From: Cydia pomonella
Lineage: Eukaryota; Arthropoda; Insecta; Lepidoptera; Tortricidae
DNA length: 64,000 nt
Assembly (NCBI RefSeq): GCF_033807575.1
Contig: NC_084710.1
Span: forward strand, 23,193,857 to 23,257,856
Direction: 5' to 3'
Below are positions 42,561 through 53,370 of the stretch, one piece after another. Below the pieces are notes generated by a model, which did not search any database, was not told the DNA's origin, and worked only from the letters and a program-made list of their open reading frames with translations. The position numbers were made by a program, and so were the translations under genes. The number at the start of each line of letters is the position of its first letter. Within the stretch, counting starts at the first letter, position 1.

Positions 42561-42920
42561 GTATTGGGACCCGGGTATGTCCTTAAAGTACGTCCAAAAG
42601 AGATGAATGGGCATTGTGAATGTTATCTCGCTTTGTGTGGTAGGACACAACACACCGGATGTCATTCCAGATCTAGCGCAGAGCCCAACTGGGGAAGTAC
42701 CTCCACCTTACAGCCAAATAACACTCACTGGACCCTATAGGTACTCATAGTGTTGTGTTCCTGCCGATGAGTAAGAGCCAGAGCGGAGCCCAACGAGGGT
42801 GCGGAGTGTTAGGATCGGCAACGCGCATGTAAGACCTCTAGAGTGTCAGGCGTCCATAGGCTACAGAGACTGCTTACCATCAGGCGGGCCATATGATTGT
42901 TTTCCACCGACGTAGTATAA
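42561..42920 (+). mobile_element. LINE 3' end, longer copy
   Basis: GTATTGGGACCCGGGTATGT, GGATGTCATTCCAGATCTAG, AACTGGGGAAGTACCTCCAC to CGACGTAGTATAAATAATG. About 360 bp of the 3' region, with several point changes; the A-tail has been degraded. Confidence 0.85.
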
Positions 42921-43406
42921 ATAATGTAAAATTATTAAATATAAATTTAAACAACAAGGTTGGGCGAGCCGCGTGTGCGTTGGTTCCTTCAAAGTCTATT
43001 TATTGCAAAAACTTGATTTAAACAATTTTTTATATTATAAATAATCTATTATAATATCTATATATTTCAAATAGAGACAATCAGGGTAAACTCAACGCAA
43101 TGTGATCCTCTCATTCCTGACCACTCAGAGTAAGAGGTAACAAACAGTGCATTTCGGCAAACACGGCGGCTGCCAAGTCGTAATACCTCCGGTAAAAAGT
43201 GGGTATTGGTCGGGCGTCTTAATTGTCCGTCAATATTGGAGAAGGGTTTGTTTCACTGAGTAGAAAACTTACTTCTAGGTATGTATGTATATATTATGTA
43301 TATCTGCAAGTTGCGTATGAAGATTGAAGTACTACCTACTTCATACCTACGTATTACTGCAGCTGAAGCTTTTTTTAAACTTCGTAGACAGGTATTAGTC
43401 ACTACC
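42921..43406. other. No recognised feature
   Basis: GGGCGAGCCGCGTGTGCGTT near 42,962 and CATTTCGGCAAACACGGCGG near 43,150 stand out in composition; otherwise nothing. Confidence 0.4.
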
Positions 43407-43768
43407 TTTTTTTACTACTACGTCGGTGGCAAACAATCATACGGCCCGCCTGATGGTAAGCAGTCTCCGTAGCCTATGTACGCCTGCAACTCCAGAGGAG
43501 TTACATGCGCATTGCCGACCCTAACAATCCACACCCTCGTTGAGCTCTGGCAACATTACTCACCGGCAGGAATACAACACTATGAGTCTAGTGTTATTTG
43601 ACTGCGGTTTTCTGTAAGATAGAGGTACTTCCCCAGTTGGGCTCTGCTCTAGATCTGGAATGACATCCGCTGTGCTGTGCCCTACCACACAAAGCGAGAT
43701 GACATTCACAGTGCCCTTACCTCTCTTTTGGACGTAGTTTAAGGACATCCCCGGTTCCCAATACAGAC
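43407..43768 (-). mobile_element. LINE 3' end, longer copy
   Basis: T-run, ACTACGTCGGTGGCAAACAA, CCAGTTGGGCTCTGCTCTAG, to CCCGGTTCCCAATACAG. The mirror image of the copy at 42,561, so the two form a spaced inverted pair about 490 bp apart. Confidence 0.88.
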
Positions 43769-44668
43769 AAACGGGAGCTATTTAAATTATAAACAATATT
43801 TTTATCTATTCGTCAAGCAGACAAAGCTATGGCAGGCCTGGGCATAATTAAATTAGAGGATATATTATTTACAATAGTTACTCGTATCTCTCACCGAATA
43901 ACACAATTATAAAGCTACCTTAAGTGATAGGCATGATGGCCTGCGGCAAAATAAAATAAGTTAGAACTTCGGTAAATTTTCGTTTTAAATAAAACAAAAT
44001 ACTCTCATAAACTTGCCTACATATTCCCCCATCTTTCAACCCATTTTTCAGCCCCGTGACGTTCTAAACGCGCAAACACGTCGCCTGTCACCAGTGTCAC
44101 CTGTCACGTGTCGTGTGATCATGTCGCTAGCGTGACACGACAGCGTGTGACGTGACATAATTGTAGCGAGCTGTGACTACAGGTAACAGTTATTAGATGT
44201 TGCTTTATAAAGTGATTAAAATATTTCACGTAGATTTTTTAGGTTGTGTCTCGTATAAATTGGTTTGTTAAGTTGCCGTTTGGATGTCAATCGCAGATGC
44301 ATTTCTGTTGTGGCATCAATGTTGCCCCTACTGTAACTGTCAATTTCTTTGATAAAGTGAGTGACGACAAGTAACATGGCAAACCTTAACCTTAACCTTA
44401 CAATAATTTGCCAGAAGAACTAAAATCGGAAGAAAATTAAACAGATTTATAAAATCTTTAAAAAATTACCTAATCGAAAATGCTTTTTACACCGTTAATC
44501 AATACTTGAACTCTTAAATTCATCTTGACATTAAAATATAAACAGTCCTAGTCATAATGATATAATATTATGTTTACCTCCCATCCAAATTTGAATAAGT
44601 ACCCGTATTGTTAATTTTCTAATTACTTTGTCAATTTTACCAATACTGTATACAGATGTTTTACTAAG
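43769..44668. other. Mostly unassigned
   Basis: 44,040-44,170 is dense in GTGACGT/ACGTGACA-type inverted motifs (CACCTGTCACGTGTCGTGTG, GCGTGTGACGTGACAT). 44,280-44,375 resembles one half of the MITE at 63,291 (GCAGATGCATTTCTGTTGTG). CAAACCTTAACCTTAACCTT at 44,381. No gene. Confidence 0.35.
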
Positions 44669-44770
44669 CTTATTGAGCTTACTGTGGGACTTAGTCAATT
44701 TGTGTAATAATGTCCTATAATATTTATTTATTTAATAATGTCCTATAATATTTATTTATTTATTTATTAT
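44669..44770 (+). mobile_element. SINE 3' end with duplicated tail
   Basis: CTTATTGAGCTTACTGTGGG then AATAATGTCCTATAATATTT twice in tandem, followed by TTTATTTATT. The 5' portion is missing. Confidence 0.85.
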
Positions 44771-44934
44771 TTATTTACTAATTTATTTTTATAATGTTTT
44801 ACCATTATTATTACCGTAATTGTAGTGAATTGTGCGTCATTCATTTTGATTTATATGAGTTTTAATGAATAATTTTAGTTTACCTAAAAATATAAATGAA
44901 TTATGTATGTATGAAATCTAGATTAGGAATATTC

Positions 44935-45057
44935 TGTATTTTGCTAAGCCCTATCCGGGTCCTAGTAGATATGTATGTACCTAGCATTAAGTTGCATTTG
45001 TCTACTGTAATCTACTTTGGTTGCAAATAAATATTGAAATTGAAATTGAAATTGAAC
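44935..45057 (+). mobile_element. LINE 3' tail with ATTGAA repeats
   Basis: AAGCCCTATCCGGGTCCTAG, GCAAATAAATATTGAAATTG then three or four AAATTG units. Only UTR remains. Confidence 0.6.
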
Positions 45058-45472
45058 CTGCATGATACAGCTACCGCGCACTGGCCCTTTTCGCTCGTCC
45101 TTTGTTTTCTCTGGTGAATTTTGCCTTAGATTTTATTTATTTAATATGCAGTTTTTCTCTTAGGGCGCCCTGGTGAGCTGGCTACAGACCTAAAATCGAG
45201 CCTTGAGGTAAATAATATATCATAAAATTCGTTCAGGCCGTCACAGGCCTAAAATATTTTATATTGTAATAATTGGAGAAAGGACTTATGAGATACCGAC
45301 AGTAGCGGAGTCCCGTGTTTATTAAAACACTTCCCCAGAAAACGCGCATTCCATACTAAGCTAAATCAGAACAGCCGGGGTTCTCGCCCAGGTTAACTGC
45401 AGCTATAAAAGAGGTACCGTCCCGCGGGCCTCGTCGTACCTTTTCTAAAACTATTTGTTTTGCTTTTGTTGG
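45058..45472. other. No recognised feature
   Basis: Unassigned; the patch GCAGCTATAAAAGAGGTACC at 45,400 includes a TATA-like string, but with no downstream gene it is not called a promoter. Confidence 0.35.
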
Positions 45473-45608
45473 TACAGTCAAGGTAATTAATATCGATACG
45501 GACAAAGTGCCAAAAATATGTACACACTACCTTCATGTACGGGCAATAAGGGCGTGTATACATATTTTTGGCACTTTATTCATGCCTATATTTAATACCT
45601 TGGCTGTA
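45473..45608. mobile_element. TACAGTCACGTCTGAAAAT MITE, diverged copy 2
   Basis: TACAGTCAAGGTAATTAATA, GTGCCAAAAATATGTACACA, CATATTTTTGGCACTTTATT, CCTTGGCTGTA. The termini are changed to AAGGTAATTAATATCG on both arms in a compensating way, marking a subfamily. Confidence 0.88.
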
Positions 45609-46539
45609 CTTGTGTGAAATAACAACTTTCTGACAGCTTTGCTTTTCTGAAAATAGTTAATTAGTTACTGAAAGTATCTTAGGTATAATAAATAGATCAA
45701 AATCAAGCCGAATTTTGTTTCGCAGAAAGTTTGCAAAAATCGAACATTTTATAACCTAAAAAGTCGATGCGGTGTGCGACGCGAGAATTCCGTCCAAGGT
45801 CACTTTACCGGCCACCAATTGCTTGCACTATTAAGCGGGAACGATCTTCAAGGTTGTATAAAAACTAGTTTAAAACAATAATAAAAATGTTAAATCTGAA
45901 GCTCCTAGTCTCCTAACACAAGCATTCAGCTTTCTTTAATTTGAAACTTGGGCACTTTATCAACGAAATTGGCTCCAAAGTTCAACAGTCACTGTACAGA
46001 CCTGGAAACTTATTTAGTTCACAAGTTCAGACACCTAGTCAATTAACCCTAAAGTCGACATCGTCCACACTTTTAATTGAATTTTCAACCTTATTGTTAA
46101 GATATAAGGCCCACGGATAGTTAGTTAAGAGTGATTGTACACAAAGGTCTCTATGAAACTTTTAAAAAGATTCGACCATTCGGTTTGAAAAGTGCAACTT
46201 TTGGGTTGTTATTGGTGCTGCATATAGAGCATTCGGGTCAGTCGAAGAAGGTCCATTTTAACTGAAACCTCGAAAACTCCTCGAAGTATTTTGAAAAAAA
46301 AATTGCAATACGGGAGTTAAAAAATTCAAGAAAGGTATCCAGACAAGTATTATGACTGTAAAAAATTGCTTGTCTACATTTTCACGTACCTATTATGGCA
46401 GATTGTTATTTTGTTGAAGAATTTGTATTGTTAGTTTTGCACAATTTTTATGGATTTAACACATTCGTTGTCAACGCTTTTGTAGCACTACACTCGTAGC
46501 AGATCCCAGCATTTTCCACTTTGTAGAGTAAAACATCTA
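45609..46539. other. Apparently unique sequence
   Basis: No gene recognised. 45,755-45,850 (GCGGTGTGCGACGCGAGAAT, AAGGTCACTTTACCGGCCAC) is moderately GC-rich. Confidence 0.35.
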
Positions 46540-46670
46540 CGCACAAAAAACTCGCTGAGCGCCTCAAACAAAAAGAAAAAAATGTATCGGGATGGCAGAT
46601 GCTACGAAAAGCCACGTGACTAATTCCGTACATTATTAAAACTAGGTGTCGGTTGATGTTTTATTTGAAA
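46540..46670. repeat. Dispersed repeat, copy 2
   Basis: AATGTATCGGGATGGCAG with ATGCTACGAAAAGCCACGTG, related to 41,430-41,590. Confidence 0.6.
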
Positions 46671-46845
46671 GATTCAAAATTCGAATCCGAACTGGCGACT
46701 AGACGCCCTGGTCCGCCAAACGAATATTCGGTATTCATTGGCAATACCACATCGCTTGGAGTTATTTCTTGGCTACGCCGTTGGAAAGTTCCCCACATAA
46801 CTTAACCGAAGGTGGACAAAGTTTGTAATGAGTTTGCTCACCGTG

Positions 46846-47020
46846 GACAAGCTGAAGTGACATATTTGACTGGTGTAGGTTTAGGAGGTTTATCAGAAAA
46901 CATTCGATTTGGTAGATTGGATAGGTCTGAGTTAGTAAGGTAGAAAGAATGAAACTGACGAGAAAACTCGCCGAAGTTCTGTGGGCAAGCTGAAGTGACA
47001 TATTTAACTGGTGGTAGGAT
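46846..47020. repeat. Short direct duplication
   Basis: CAAGCTGAAGTGACATATTT is present at 46,849 and again at 46,986, each followed by a GACTGGTG/AACTGGTGG extension. No gene-like context. Confidence 0.75.
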
Positions 47021-47502
47021 AAGAGAAAACAGGTTAGATTTATGAGTAGGTTTGGGAAGTATTACTGTGAAACTTTCGATTTGGAAGATTGGATGGTATC
47101 TAGAGGGAAAATGATAAACTGGTCAAATGCGTGTCGGACTTGTGAGGAAATGCCTTCATACAATATGAACGAAGCAAAAAACATCAAATATTATTGCAAA
47201 GGGCGTTTTTGCAGGGCACTCGAGTCTTTTAATTAATTTTGACGACAAACTTTACTCTGAAACACGGCATTTCCCCCTTCTCAAAATATTATAATCATTA
47301 CATGGCCATTAATAAAACCAAAGTAAACCTAAATCTCGTTTGTTCGTTGTTTCTCGTTCGTAAGGTTTTCTCGATGAACTAAAGTACCTATGAGGTTCTT
47401 TAAAAAAAAAGAGTGTATACTTGTATAATCTGGAGTATTATTATTATATCGTATAGCTTTTCCTGAATGAAGATTTACAAAAAAAAAGAACTATACATAT
47501 AA
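47021..47502. other. No recognised feature
   Basis: A 64-codon frame at 47,042-47,236 includes CGTGTCGGACT like the AGGGTTCC repeats, so it is more likely repeat debris than a gene. Confidence 0.35.
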
Positions 47503-48017
47503 TTATAGTTTTAAATCTAAATTGAGCAGCCCATCCCTTGCATCTGCTGTGAGGGCAATCAGGTCTTGCATGCCTCCGGCAAACCGCCTCTTAGGACATT
47601 TCTCGACGATGTGAGCGATTGTTTGGATAGGCTCCCTACAGTCACAGGCTGGTGTCGGCGAAATTCCCCATCTGTGGAGTTTGTGATTGCAGCGCCCCAC
47701 TCCCGTTCGGATACGGTTTATAGTGACCCAAATCTTCCGTTGTTCTTTAAAGCCAGTCGGCAGTTTAGTGGGGTCTATATTGGAGTCACCATCTTGTTCT
47801 TGCCACTGCTTTCTCCACTCCGCAGAAACATTAAATGGCTCTTGGCCCTGTAGCTGGTAGTCAGACCAAATAGGTTTGCGGGATGGAAGGCGCGCTCGAG
47901 GAAGGTGGTCCAGCGTCTCTCTTATCGGTAGTGCCTGAGTGGATGATTTATCCCATTCTCGTGCAGCAGCCTGAGTTCTTCTGATGTATATACGAGAGCA
48001 CATTACACCTCTATAGT
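47503..48017 (-). pseudogene. LINE ORF2 C terminus with zinc knuckle
   Basis: An open minus-strand segment of about 170 codons. It reads DYRGVMCSRIYIRRTQAA, then FKEQRKIWVTINRIRTGVGR, CNHKLHRWGISPTPACDCRE, PIQTIAHIVEKCPKRRF and a C-terminal DARDGLLNLDLKL. CDC-x8-H-x4-C is the zinc-knuckle-like end typical of jockey/I-type LINE polymerases, where it is thought to aid nucleic-acid binding. An in-frame stop lies just upstream of DYRG, and the RT active site is not present. It is the longest continuous coding relic in the window and lacks stops, which suggests a fairly recent insertion or truncation. Confidence 0.85.
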
Positions 48018-48099
48018 CCGTTTAACTCGCAATGGCGAACTGCATAGATGTTCAAAGGGTCACGAACGTATTTGCAGAGTCGAGCGGATTCCGTGTGGA

Positions 48100-48350
48100 G
48101 TAAGTACCTCCACCTTACAGAAAACAGCAGCCAAATAACACTAGACCCTACTCGTAGTGTTGTGTTCCTGCCGGTGAGTAAGGTTGCCAGAGCTCAATGA
48201 GGGGGGGGGGGGGGGGGGGGGGGTTTAAGGGAAGGCAACGCGCATGTAACTCCCCTGGAGTTGCAGGCGTACATAGGCTACGGAGACTGCTTACCATCAG
48301 ACGGGCCGTATGCTTGTTTGCCACCGACGTAGTATTAAAAAAAAAAAGAC
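48100..48350 (+). mobile_element. LINE 3' end with 23-G run
   Basis: AGTACCTCCACCTTACAGAA to CGACGTAGTATTAAAAAAAA. The variable G tract of this family is expanded to 23 G at 48,201-48,223. Confidence 0.88.
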
Positions 48351-48374
48351 GAGCAATACTGTAACCCTACTGTA

Positions 48375-48626
48375 ATTCAAAGAATGATTAAGACACGTTT
48401 AAGATCTTTAAAAGATCGATAACTAAACGACATGTCAAAATTGACGTTTATTTCGATTCCGCTGTGATTCCAATAATATCTATCTATGATATTTCTAACG
48501 TCAAAGTGACATTGGTTGCCCGAATCGAGCTGATTATGTCAATTATACGACATACAAACGATATCTAAATGAGAACTTATCTAAACCAGAACTTATTGTT
48601 ATCGTATTTCATTCTTCGAATTGGGC
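48375..48626. mobile_element. GGCCCGATTCGAAGAAT MITE, copy 2
   Basis: ATTCAAAGAATGATTAAGAC, CTTTAAAAGATCGATAACTA, TTCTAACGTCAAAGTGACAT and CATTCTTCGAATTGGGC. Shorter than 22,746-23,094. Confidence 0.82.
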
Positions 48627-48820
48627 TGCTAGTGAAAATTTATTCGATAGCGTGACGTTGCGTTAAGTCTAATTTTTTTCGTTAAGTCTCATTTTGTATG
48701 GGATTTTGAGTATCCAAAAAGTCTCGCTTGGCGCGCTGTTTCTAAATGCCATACAAAATGAAACTTAAGGCAAACGCGTACGTCACTTTACGATATCGAA
48801 TAAATTTATACTAGAGGTTC
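48627..48820. mobile_element. TACCCCTAGTGTAAAT MITE, copy 2
   Basis: CTAGTGAAAATTTATTCGAT, CGTTAAGTCTCATTTTGTAT, CCATACAAAATGAAACTTAA, GCAAACGCGTACGTCAC and TTTATACTAGAGG. Directly adjoins the previous MITE. The left arm has a local rearrangement duplicating GTTAAGTCT. Confidence 0.82.
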
Positions 48821-49629
48821 GGATTTTCATATGAGCACTACCATCGCGAGCAAGTCAGCGGAGCGGTTTGAGCGAGTAAAAAAGGGTCCGCTGTGTCATG
48901 TCATCTCACTCTAGTTCCGTTAGCTAGTTCGCTATCGACTTGGTATAAAAAAATCTACCTTTTACAAAACACTGTTTAAGAACGCTTAGAAAATACAAAG
49001 TGGTAACACGTGGGCATCGAACTTGCGATCCGATCCCCGTAAATCATTCTAAGCTTACACGGCCCCCGTATCGTCTCATGTCTCTCTTTTCCCAGCGAGC
49101 ACACTCTAAAATCAACCTTGTATTGTTAATAAAAAAGTTGAAATGTGCGTGGTGAAAATGAAAGAAAATGGCTTACATGATTGCGGTTGATACTCCGTCG
49201 TCTAAACGGTTAACTGATAGATTGTGAACCTTATGTTAATTGACATAAAGGTTATCAATGGGTAGTGATTTTTTGGGATTTGTACCTGAGGATTTATGTG
49301 TCGATTGTCGTATTAGTGAACGTTGATATGGTGGGAATGGGAAAATAAAATGTTGGGGAAAATAAGTGAGGTTGGTTTCGATTTCGTTTGTATTTGCTAC
49401 AGCTGTACGAAAAAAACGTAAAAAGGTAGGTACAATGTATGAAAAATGGGTAACATGTTAAGGGTTCCACGAATCCACAAACATTTCATATGCTTTTGTA
49501 CAAAGATAACTTTTTCGTGATGAAGAGCAATAATTGCTCTTCAATTATTGAATAGATTTAGATTAAAAAAATGCATGTAATTCAATATTGTAAATAATTA
49601 AATATCAGAAACTTAGCTAGCTAGTTCTG
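48821..49629. other. Mostly unassigned; possible tRNA-like relic
   Basis: Minus strand near 48,990-49,080 gives GATCGCAAGTTCGATGCCCA with a B-box-like GTTCGATGCC, perhaps an old SINE head. No gene. Confidence 0.3.
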
Positions 49630-49885
49630 TAAAGTGGGTAGTGACCCTGCCTATGAAGCTGATGGTCCCTGGTTCAAATCCTGGTAAGGGCATTTATTCG
49701 TGTTATAAGCATGGATATTTGTTCCTGAGTCATGGGTGTTTTCTATGTATTTAAGTATTTATAAATATTTATATATTATATATATCGTTGTCTAAGTACC
49801 CTCAACACAAGCCTTATTGAGCTTACTGTGGGACTTAGTCAATTTGTGTAATAATGTCCTATTATATTTATATTTATTTATTTAT
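49630..49885 (+). mobile_element. SINE, nearly full-length
   Basis: AGTGGGTAGTGACCCTGCCT, GGTTCAAATCCTGGTAAGGG, AAGCCTTATTGAGCTTACTG and a TATTTATTTATTT tail. The first 15 or so bases of the usual head are replaced by GCTAGCTAGTTCTGTA. Confidence 0.88.
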
Positions 49886-49907
49886 AAAGAAACTCATTAA
49901 TAAATGA

Positions 49908-50042
49908 TGTTGCCATCAGATATATCGGAGCGGCCTAGGTGCTCACAAATATCTGAACTCGCATCTGTTGTTAAGGCGCTAGAGTGAGTGTTTAAATATT
50001 AGTGAGCACCTCGGCCGCTCCGATATATCTGATGGCGACTGT
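49908..50042. mobile_element. ATATATCGGAGCGGCC MITE, copy 2
   Basis: GCCATCAGATATATCGGAGC faces GCTCCGATATATCTGATGGC with GACTGTA outside. GTGCTCACAAATATCTGAAC pairs with GTTTAAATATTAGTGAGCAC. Confidence 0.88.
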
Positions 50043-50354
50043 ACACAAAGTGAATTTTTGTGCCCATACAAGTAAATACTATATACGGAAAATGCGAACT
50101 AGTTTGATAAAACACAAAACGAAGAGACACAAAACACATTCCACGTTCAAAACGCTCTAAAATTAAATTCTAAACCAATAAAAGCTGTTAAAAATGAAAT
50201 AAATTAAAGGCATACATCACCGGCTGAATAAAACGGCTGACATACACTTCATCGGCACCAATGCATAGAATCAATCACTCCCATAGACTAGCTGCAATAA
50301 ATTCCCTTTTTGACTAGGGTGACCACATCTGATTTCCCATCTATTGGAACCATG

Positions 50355-50580
50355 GCATAAAAAAAATCTATAAGTAGGCCCCAAGGGCTCTTTCACTAGT
50401 CAATATCATATTTCAGTAATATCATACATAATGATTATAAAAATATTTTTTTTTAATACAACCGACAATACCTACAAAAATCTTGAAATAAATAATGACT
50501 AACAGTAAATTAGAGATGTATAGTCTCTGTAATAATAAATTAAATTTGGAGATGTAAAATATCCTAAATGTCAGATAAAA
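50355..50580 (-). mobile_element. Retroelement-like repeat, 3' fragment
   Basis: AGTAGGCCCCAAGGGCTCTT, AACCGACAATACCTACAAAA and GATGTATAGTCTCTGTAATA match 53,800-54,500 in the same order. The family is unassigned; the minus orientation is inferred from the neighbouring relic. Confidence 0.6.
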
Positions 50581-50923
50581 TACTAAACGGCACAATAAAA
50601 GACACAATAGGCTCGTTATAATAATATAAAAATAATATAATATAATTGATATTTATAGGCATTCTTACAACTTGTATGATATAAAAATCTATCCAAATAG
50701 TTAATTTTGTATGTCCACATAAATGACGCCGCTTTTCCCCAACTTTTTGAACCGTCCACGTACGTACCACATGCGGAAAATGCGAAATAGCTTGAAAATA
50801 TACACAACGAATAGACCCAAACAAAAACAAAACATCTCACGTTCGAAGCCCCGTAAAATAAAATTCGAAATCAATAAAATCTGAAAATATTTAATATCAA
50901 TCCCTTATTTCTCATTATTATTT

Positions 50924-51068
50924 ACTACGACGGAATTTAATCGCGTAAAATTATGTGTTAAATAAACCAGGATTTGGTGTTCTCCAAGACCACGGGGACA
51001 ACGCCGTCCTCGAAACGTCGGAGGTAAATTTAAAACATAATTTTACGCGATTAAGTCGCGTTGTAGTC
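50924..51068. mobile_element. AATCGCGTAAAATTATGT MITE
   Basis: ACTACGACGGAATTTAATCG with CGTAAAATTATGT faces ACATAATTTTACGCGATTAA with GTCGCGTTGTAGT. The core includes CCAAGACCACGGGGACAACG and CCTCGAAACGTCGGAGG, also hinted at near 13,020. Confidence 0.85.
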
Positions 51069-51456
51069 TACAACAATGAATAAGAATCCTAAAAGTTATT
51101 TACAATTTTTCAGAACATCTCTAATTTCTTGTCTAAAATCTGCACGTCCCTAAATTTTCCAGGACATCTGGTCACCCTTTCAGTCGATTTTCCAGCTGTT
51201 TACACCTCAACCGCTTTCGCCATTTTCGAATTTCGTGAAATGTCATTGTGACTTTGGCGCGCTTTTGTTTTTTAATTGATGCTATGGGGTAACGAGGTCG
51301 TAATTTATTTTGTTGAAATGTTTTATTGCAGTTTGACTTTACTGCTGAGTGCTATTTTAATATACATATGTTTTTAGAGAATGTTCAATCATATTTACAA
51401 ATACAACAACAAATACAAATTGTTTATTTGACAAATACACGTTTAAACACCGGCTT
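51069..51456. other. Apparently unique sequence
   Basis: No gene. GTCGATTTTCCAGCTGTTTA to GACTTTGGCGCGCTTTTG (51,183-51,270) is less AT-rich. Confidence 0.35.
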
Positions 51457-51728
51457 GACGACCGGTTTGGCCTAGTGGGTAGTGACCCTGCCTACGAAGC
51501 TGATGGTACCGGGTTCAAATCCTGGTAAGGGCATTTATTCGTGTGATGAGCATGGCTATTTGTTCCCGAGTCATGGGTGTTTTCTATGTATTTAAGTATT
51601 TATAAATATTTATATATTATATATATCGTTGTCTTAGTACCCTCAACACAAGCCTTATTGGGGTTACAGTGGGATTTAGTCAATTTGTGTAATATGGTCC
51701 TATAATATTTATTTATATTTATTTAATG
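51457..51728 (+). mobile_element. tRNA-derived SINE, full copy
   Basis: GACGACCGGTTTGGCCTAGT, GGGTTCAAATCCTGGTAAGG, GAGTCATGGGTGTTTTCTAT, to AATATTTATTTATATTTATT. Both polymerase III boxes are present. Confidence 0.92.
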
Positions 51729-52027
51729 ATTTTTAAACAGTCTCTCTATTTAATTAAATTCAAGGTTCCTGTAACGTAAATATAAATGTAACTTAATTTA
51801 AATTTTTAGCTTTAGTTTTGTTTCTTTTAACCATTTTCCAGGCCGCACCAATCTACAAGGTTTTCCCAAAAAATTCAAATATATTCCAATAAATCCAGCT
51901 TTGATGATTCATTTGAAAACAAGTTACATTTTCCGAAAGTGCAATCTAATTTGAACCTCAAATCGGTTGACTAAGGTTGAAATTCTATTGGCGCGTATGT
52001 GGTCGATAAATCGTACTATGCCCAGAA

Positions 52028-52140
52028 AAGGGTTATTTATTTATTTATTTAATCTTTATTGCACAATACATGAAGGTACAAATGGCGGACTTAATGCCTT
52101 AAGGCATTCTCTACCAATCAACCAATCCAAGGGTTAACCG
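52028..52140 (-). mobile_element. LINE 3' tail
   Basis: TATTTATTTATTTAATCTTT, GCACAATACATGAAGGTACA, AATGGCGGACTTAATGCCTT, AAGGCATTCTCTACCAATCA: the reverse of the tails at 5840 and 61,155, better preserved. Confidence 0.75.
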
Positions 52141-52216
52141 TTGTTTTGTTATTGTTACTTAGCAAACCAGTAAGAAAGAGCGGTGTCTCTTGACACAAGT
52201 ATCTCGTATACTTAAA

Positions 52217-52256
52217 AAGAATAGAATAGAATAGAATAGAATAGAATAGAATAGAA
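52217..52256. repeat. AGAAT pentanucleotide microsatellite
   Basis: Seven consecutive AGAAT units and a partial eighth. Confidence 0.97.
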
Positions 52257-52339
52257 GAAATTTATTTAGAAAACGCTTAAGTTTAAGTAATACATGAGAG
52301 ACGCCAACCTGCATATTGTTAAGTTATGAAGTTACTGAA

Positions 52340-52675
52340 TTTTTTTTTTTATACTACGTCGGTGGCAAACAAGCATACGGCCTGCCTGATGGTAAGCAGT
52401 CTCCGTAGCCTATGTACACCTGCAACTCCAGAGAAGTTACATGCGCGTTGCCAACCCTAACCCCACCCCCCCTCGTTGAGCTCTGGCAACCTTACTCACC
52501 GGCAGGAACACAACACTATGAGTAGGGTCTAGTGTTATTTGGCTGCGGTTTTCTGTAAGGTGGAGGTACTTCCCCAGTTGGGCTCTGCTCTAGATCTTGT
52601 ATGACATCTGCTGTGCTGTGCCCTACCACACAAGGCGAGATGACATTCACATTGCCCATACCTATCTTTAAAAAT
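52340..52675 (-). mobile_element. LINE 3' end, longer copy
   Basis: T-run, ACTACGTCGGTGGCAAACAA, AACACAACACTATGAGTAGG, CCAGTTGGGCTCTGCTCTAG. About 335 bp with few changes from the other long copies. Confidence 0.9.
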
Positions 52676-52856
52676 ATTCTTTAATTATTATTATTTTCTT
52701 TTTTTTTTAACAGTGTTACATGTTATACTGACCTCCACACTAGGCATAGCCTGTCTCGTAGAGGAGAGTCTCGTATTAGAGCATCTTCGCTCTGTTGGGA
52801 CCAAGATTATATTAATAGGAACAAAAAGACATAATATGAGAGAGAAGCGAACATAA

Positions 52857-53370
52857 TAGTATATTACGATACAAGTGCGAAAAATAGGAAATTCGAATCG
52901 AGTGGCGATAAATTAAAACACGACCGAAGGGAGTGTTTTTTAATCGACACGAGTTGTGAATTACCTATTCGCACATGTATCGTACAACGTTTTACAGTAC
53001 ATATATAATAAATAAATAATAAATAAATATTATAGGACATTATTACACAAATTGACTAAGTCCCACAGTAAGCTCAATAAGGCTTGTGTTGAGGGTACTT
53101 AGACAATGATATATATAATATATAAATATTTATAAATACTTAAATACATAGAAAACACCCATGACTCAGGAACAAATATCCATGCTCATCACACAAATAC
53201 ATGCCCTTACCAGGATTTGAACCCGGGACCATCAGCTTCGTAGGCAGGGTCACTACCCACTAGGCCAAACCGGTCGTCCAACATACATATGGCCCATTAA
53301 ATGTTCGACACAGAAACGTAATATGCTAATTTTCGCACTAGTGCGGTAAAGTAGCACCATATGTACTGTA
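52857..53370. mobile_element. CACTCCCTTCGGTCGTG repeat split by a SINE
   Basis: Reverse copy: TATTACGATACAAGTGCGAA, AAACACGACCGAAGGGAGTG, then, beyond the SINE, CATATGGCCCATTAAATGTT to ACCATATGTACTGTA. Without the SINE it matches 12,068-12,295 end to end. Confidence 0.85.
53005..53283 (-). mobile_element. SINE nested in a MITE-like repeat
   Basis: TATTATAGGACATTATTACA (3' end) through GGATTTGAACCCGGGACCAT (B box) to CCAAACCGGTCGTCC (5' end). TACATAT is present on both sides (52,998-53,004 and 53,284-53,290), a probable target duplication inside the host repeat. Confidence 0.9.

Noticed and set aside
45395..45425. TATA-like promoter (GCTATAAAAGAGG)
   Set aside because: No gene or transcript evidence follows, and such strings are common in AT-rich DNA.
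47566..47853. 95-codon plus-strand frame
   Set aside because: It is the antisense of the minus-strand LINE zinc-knuckle C terminus, whose peptide is clearly the real one.
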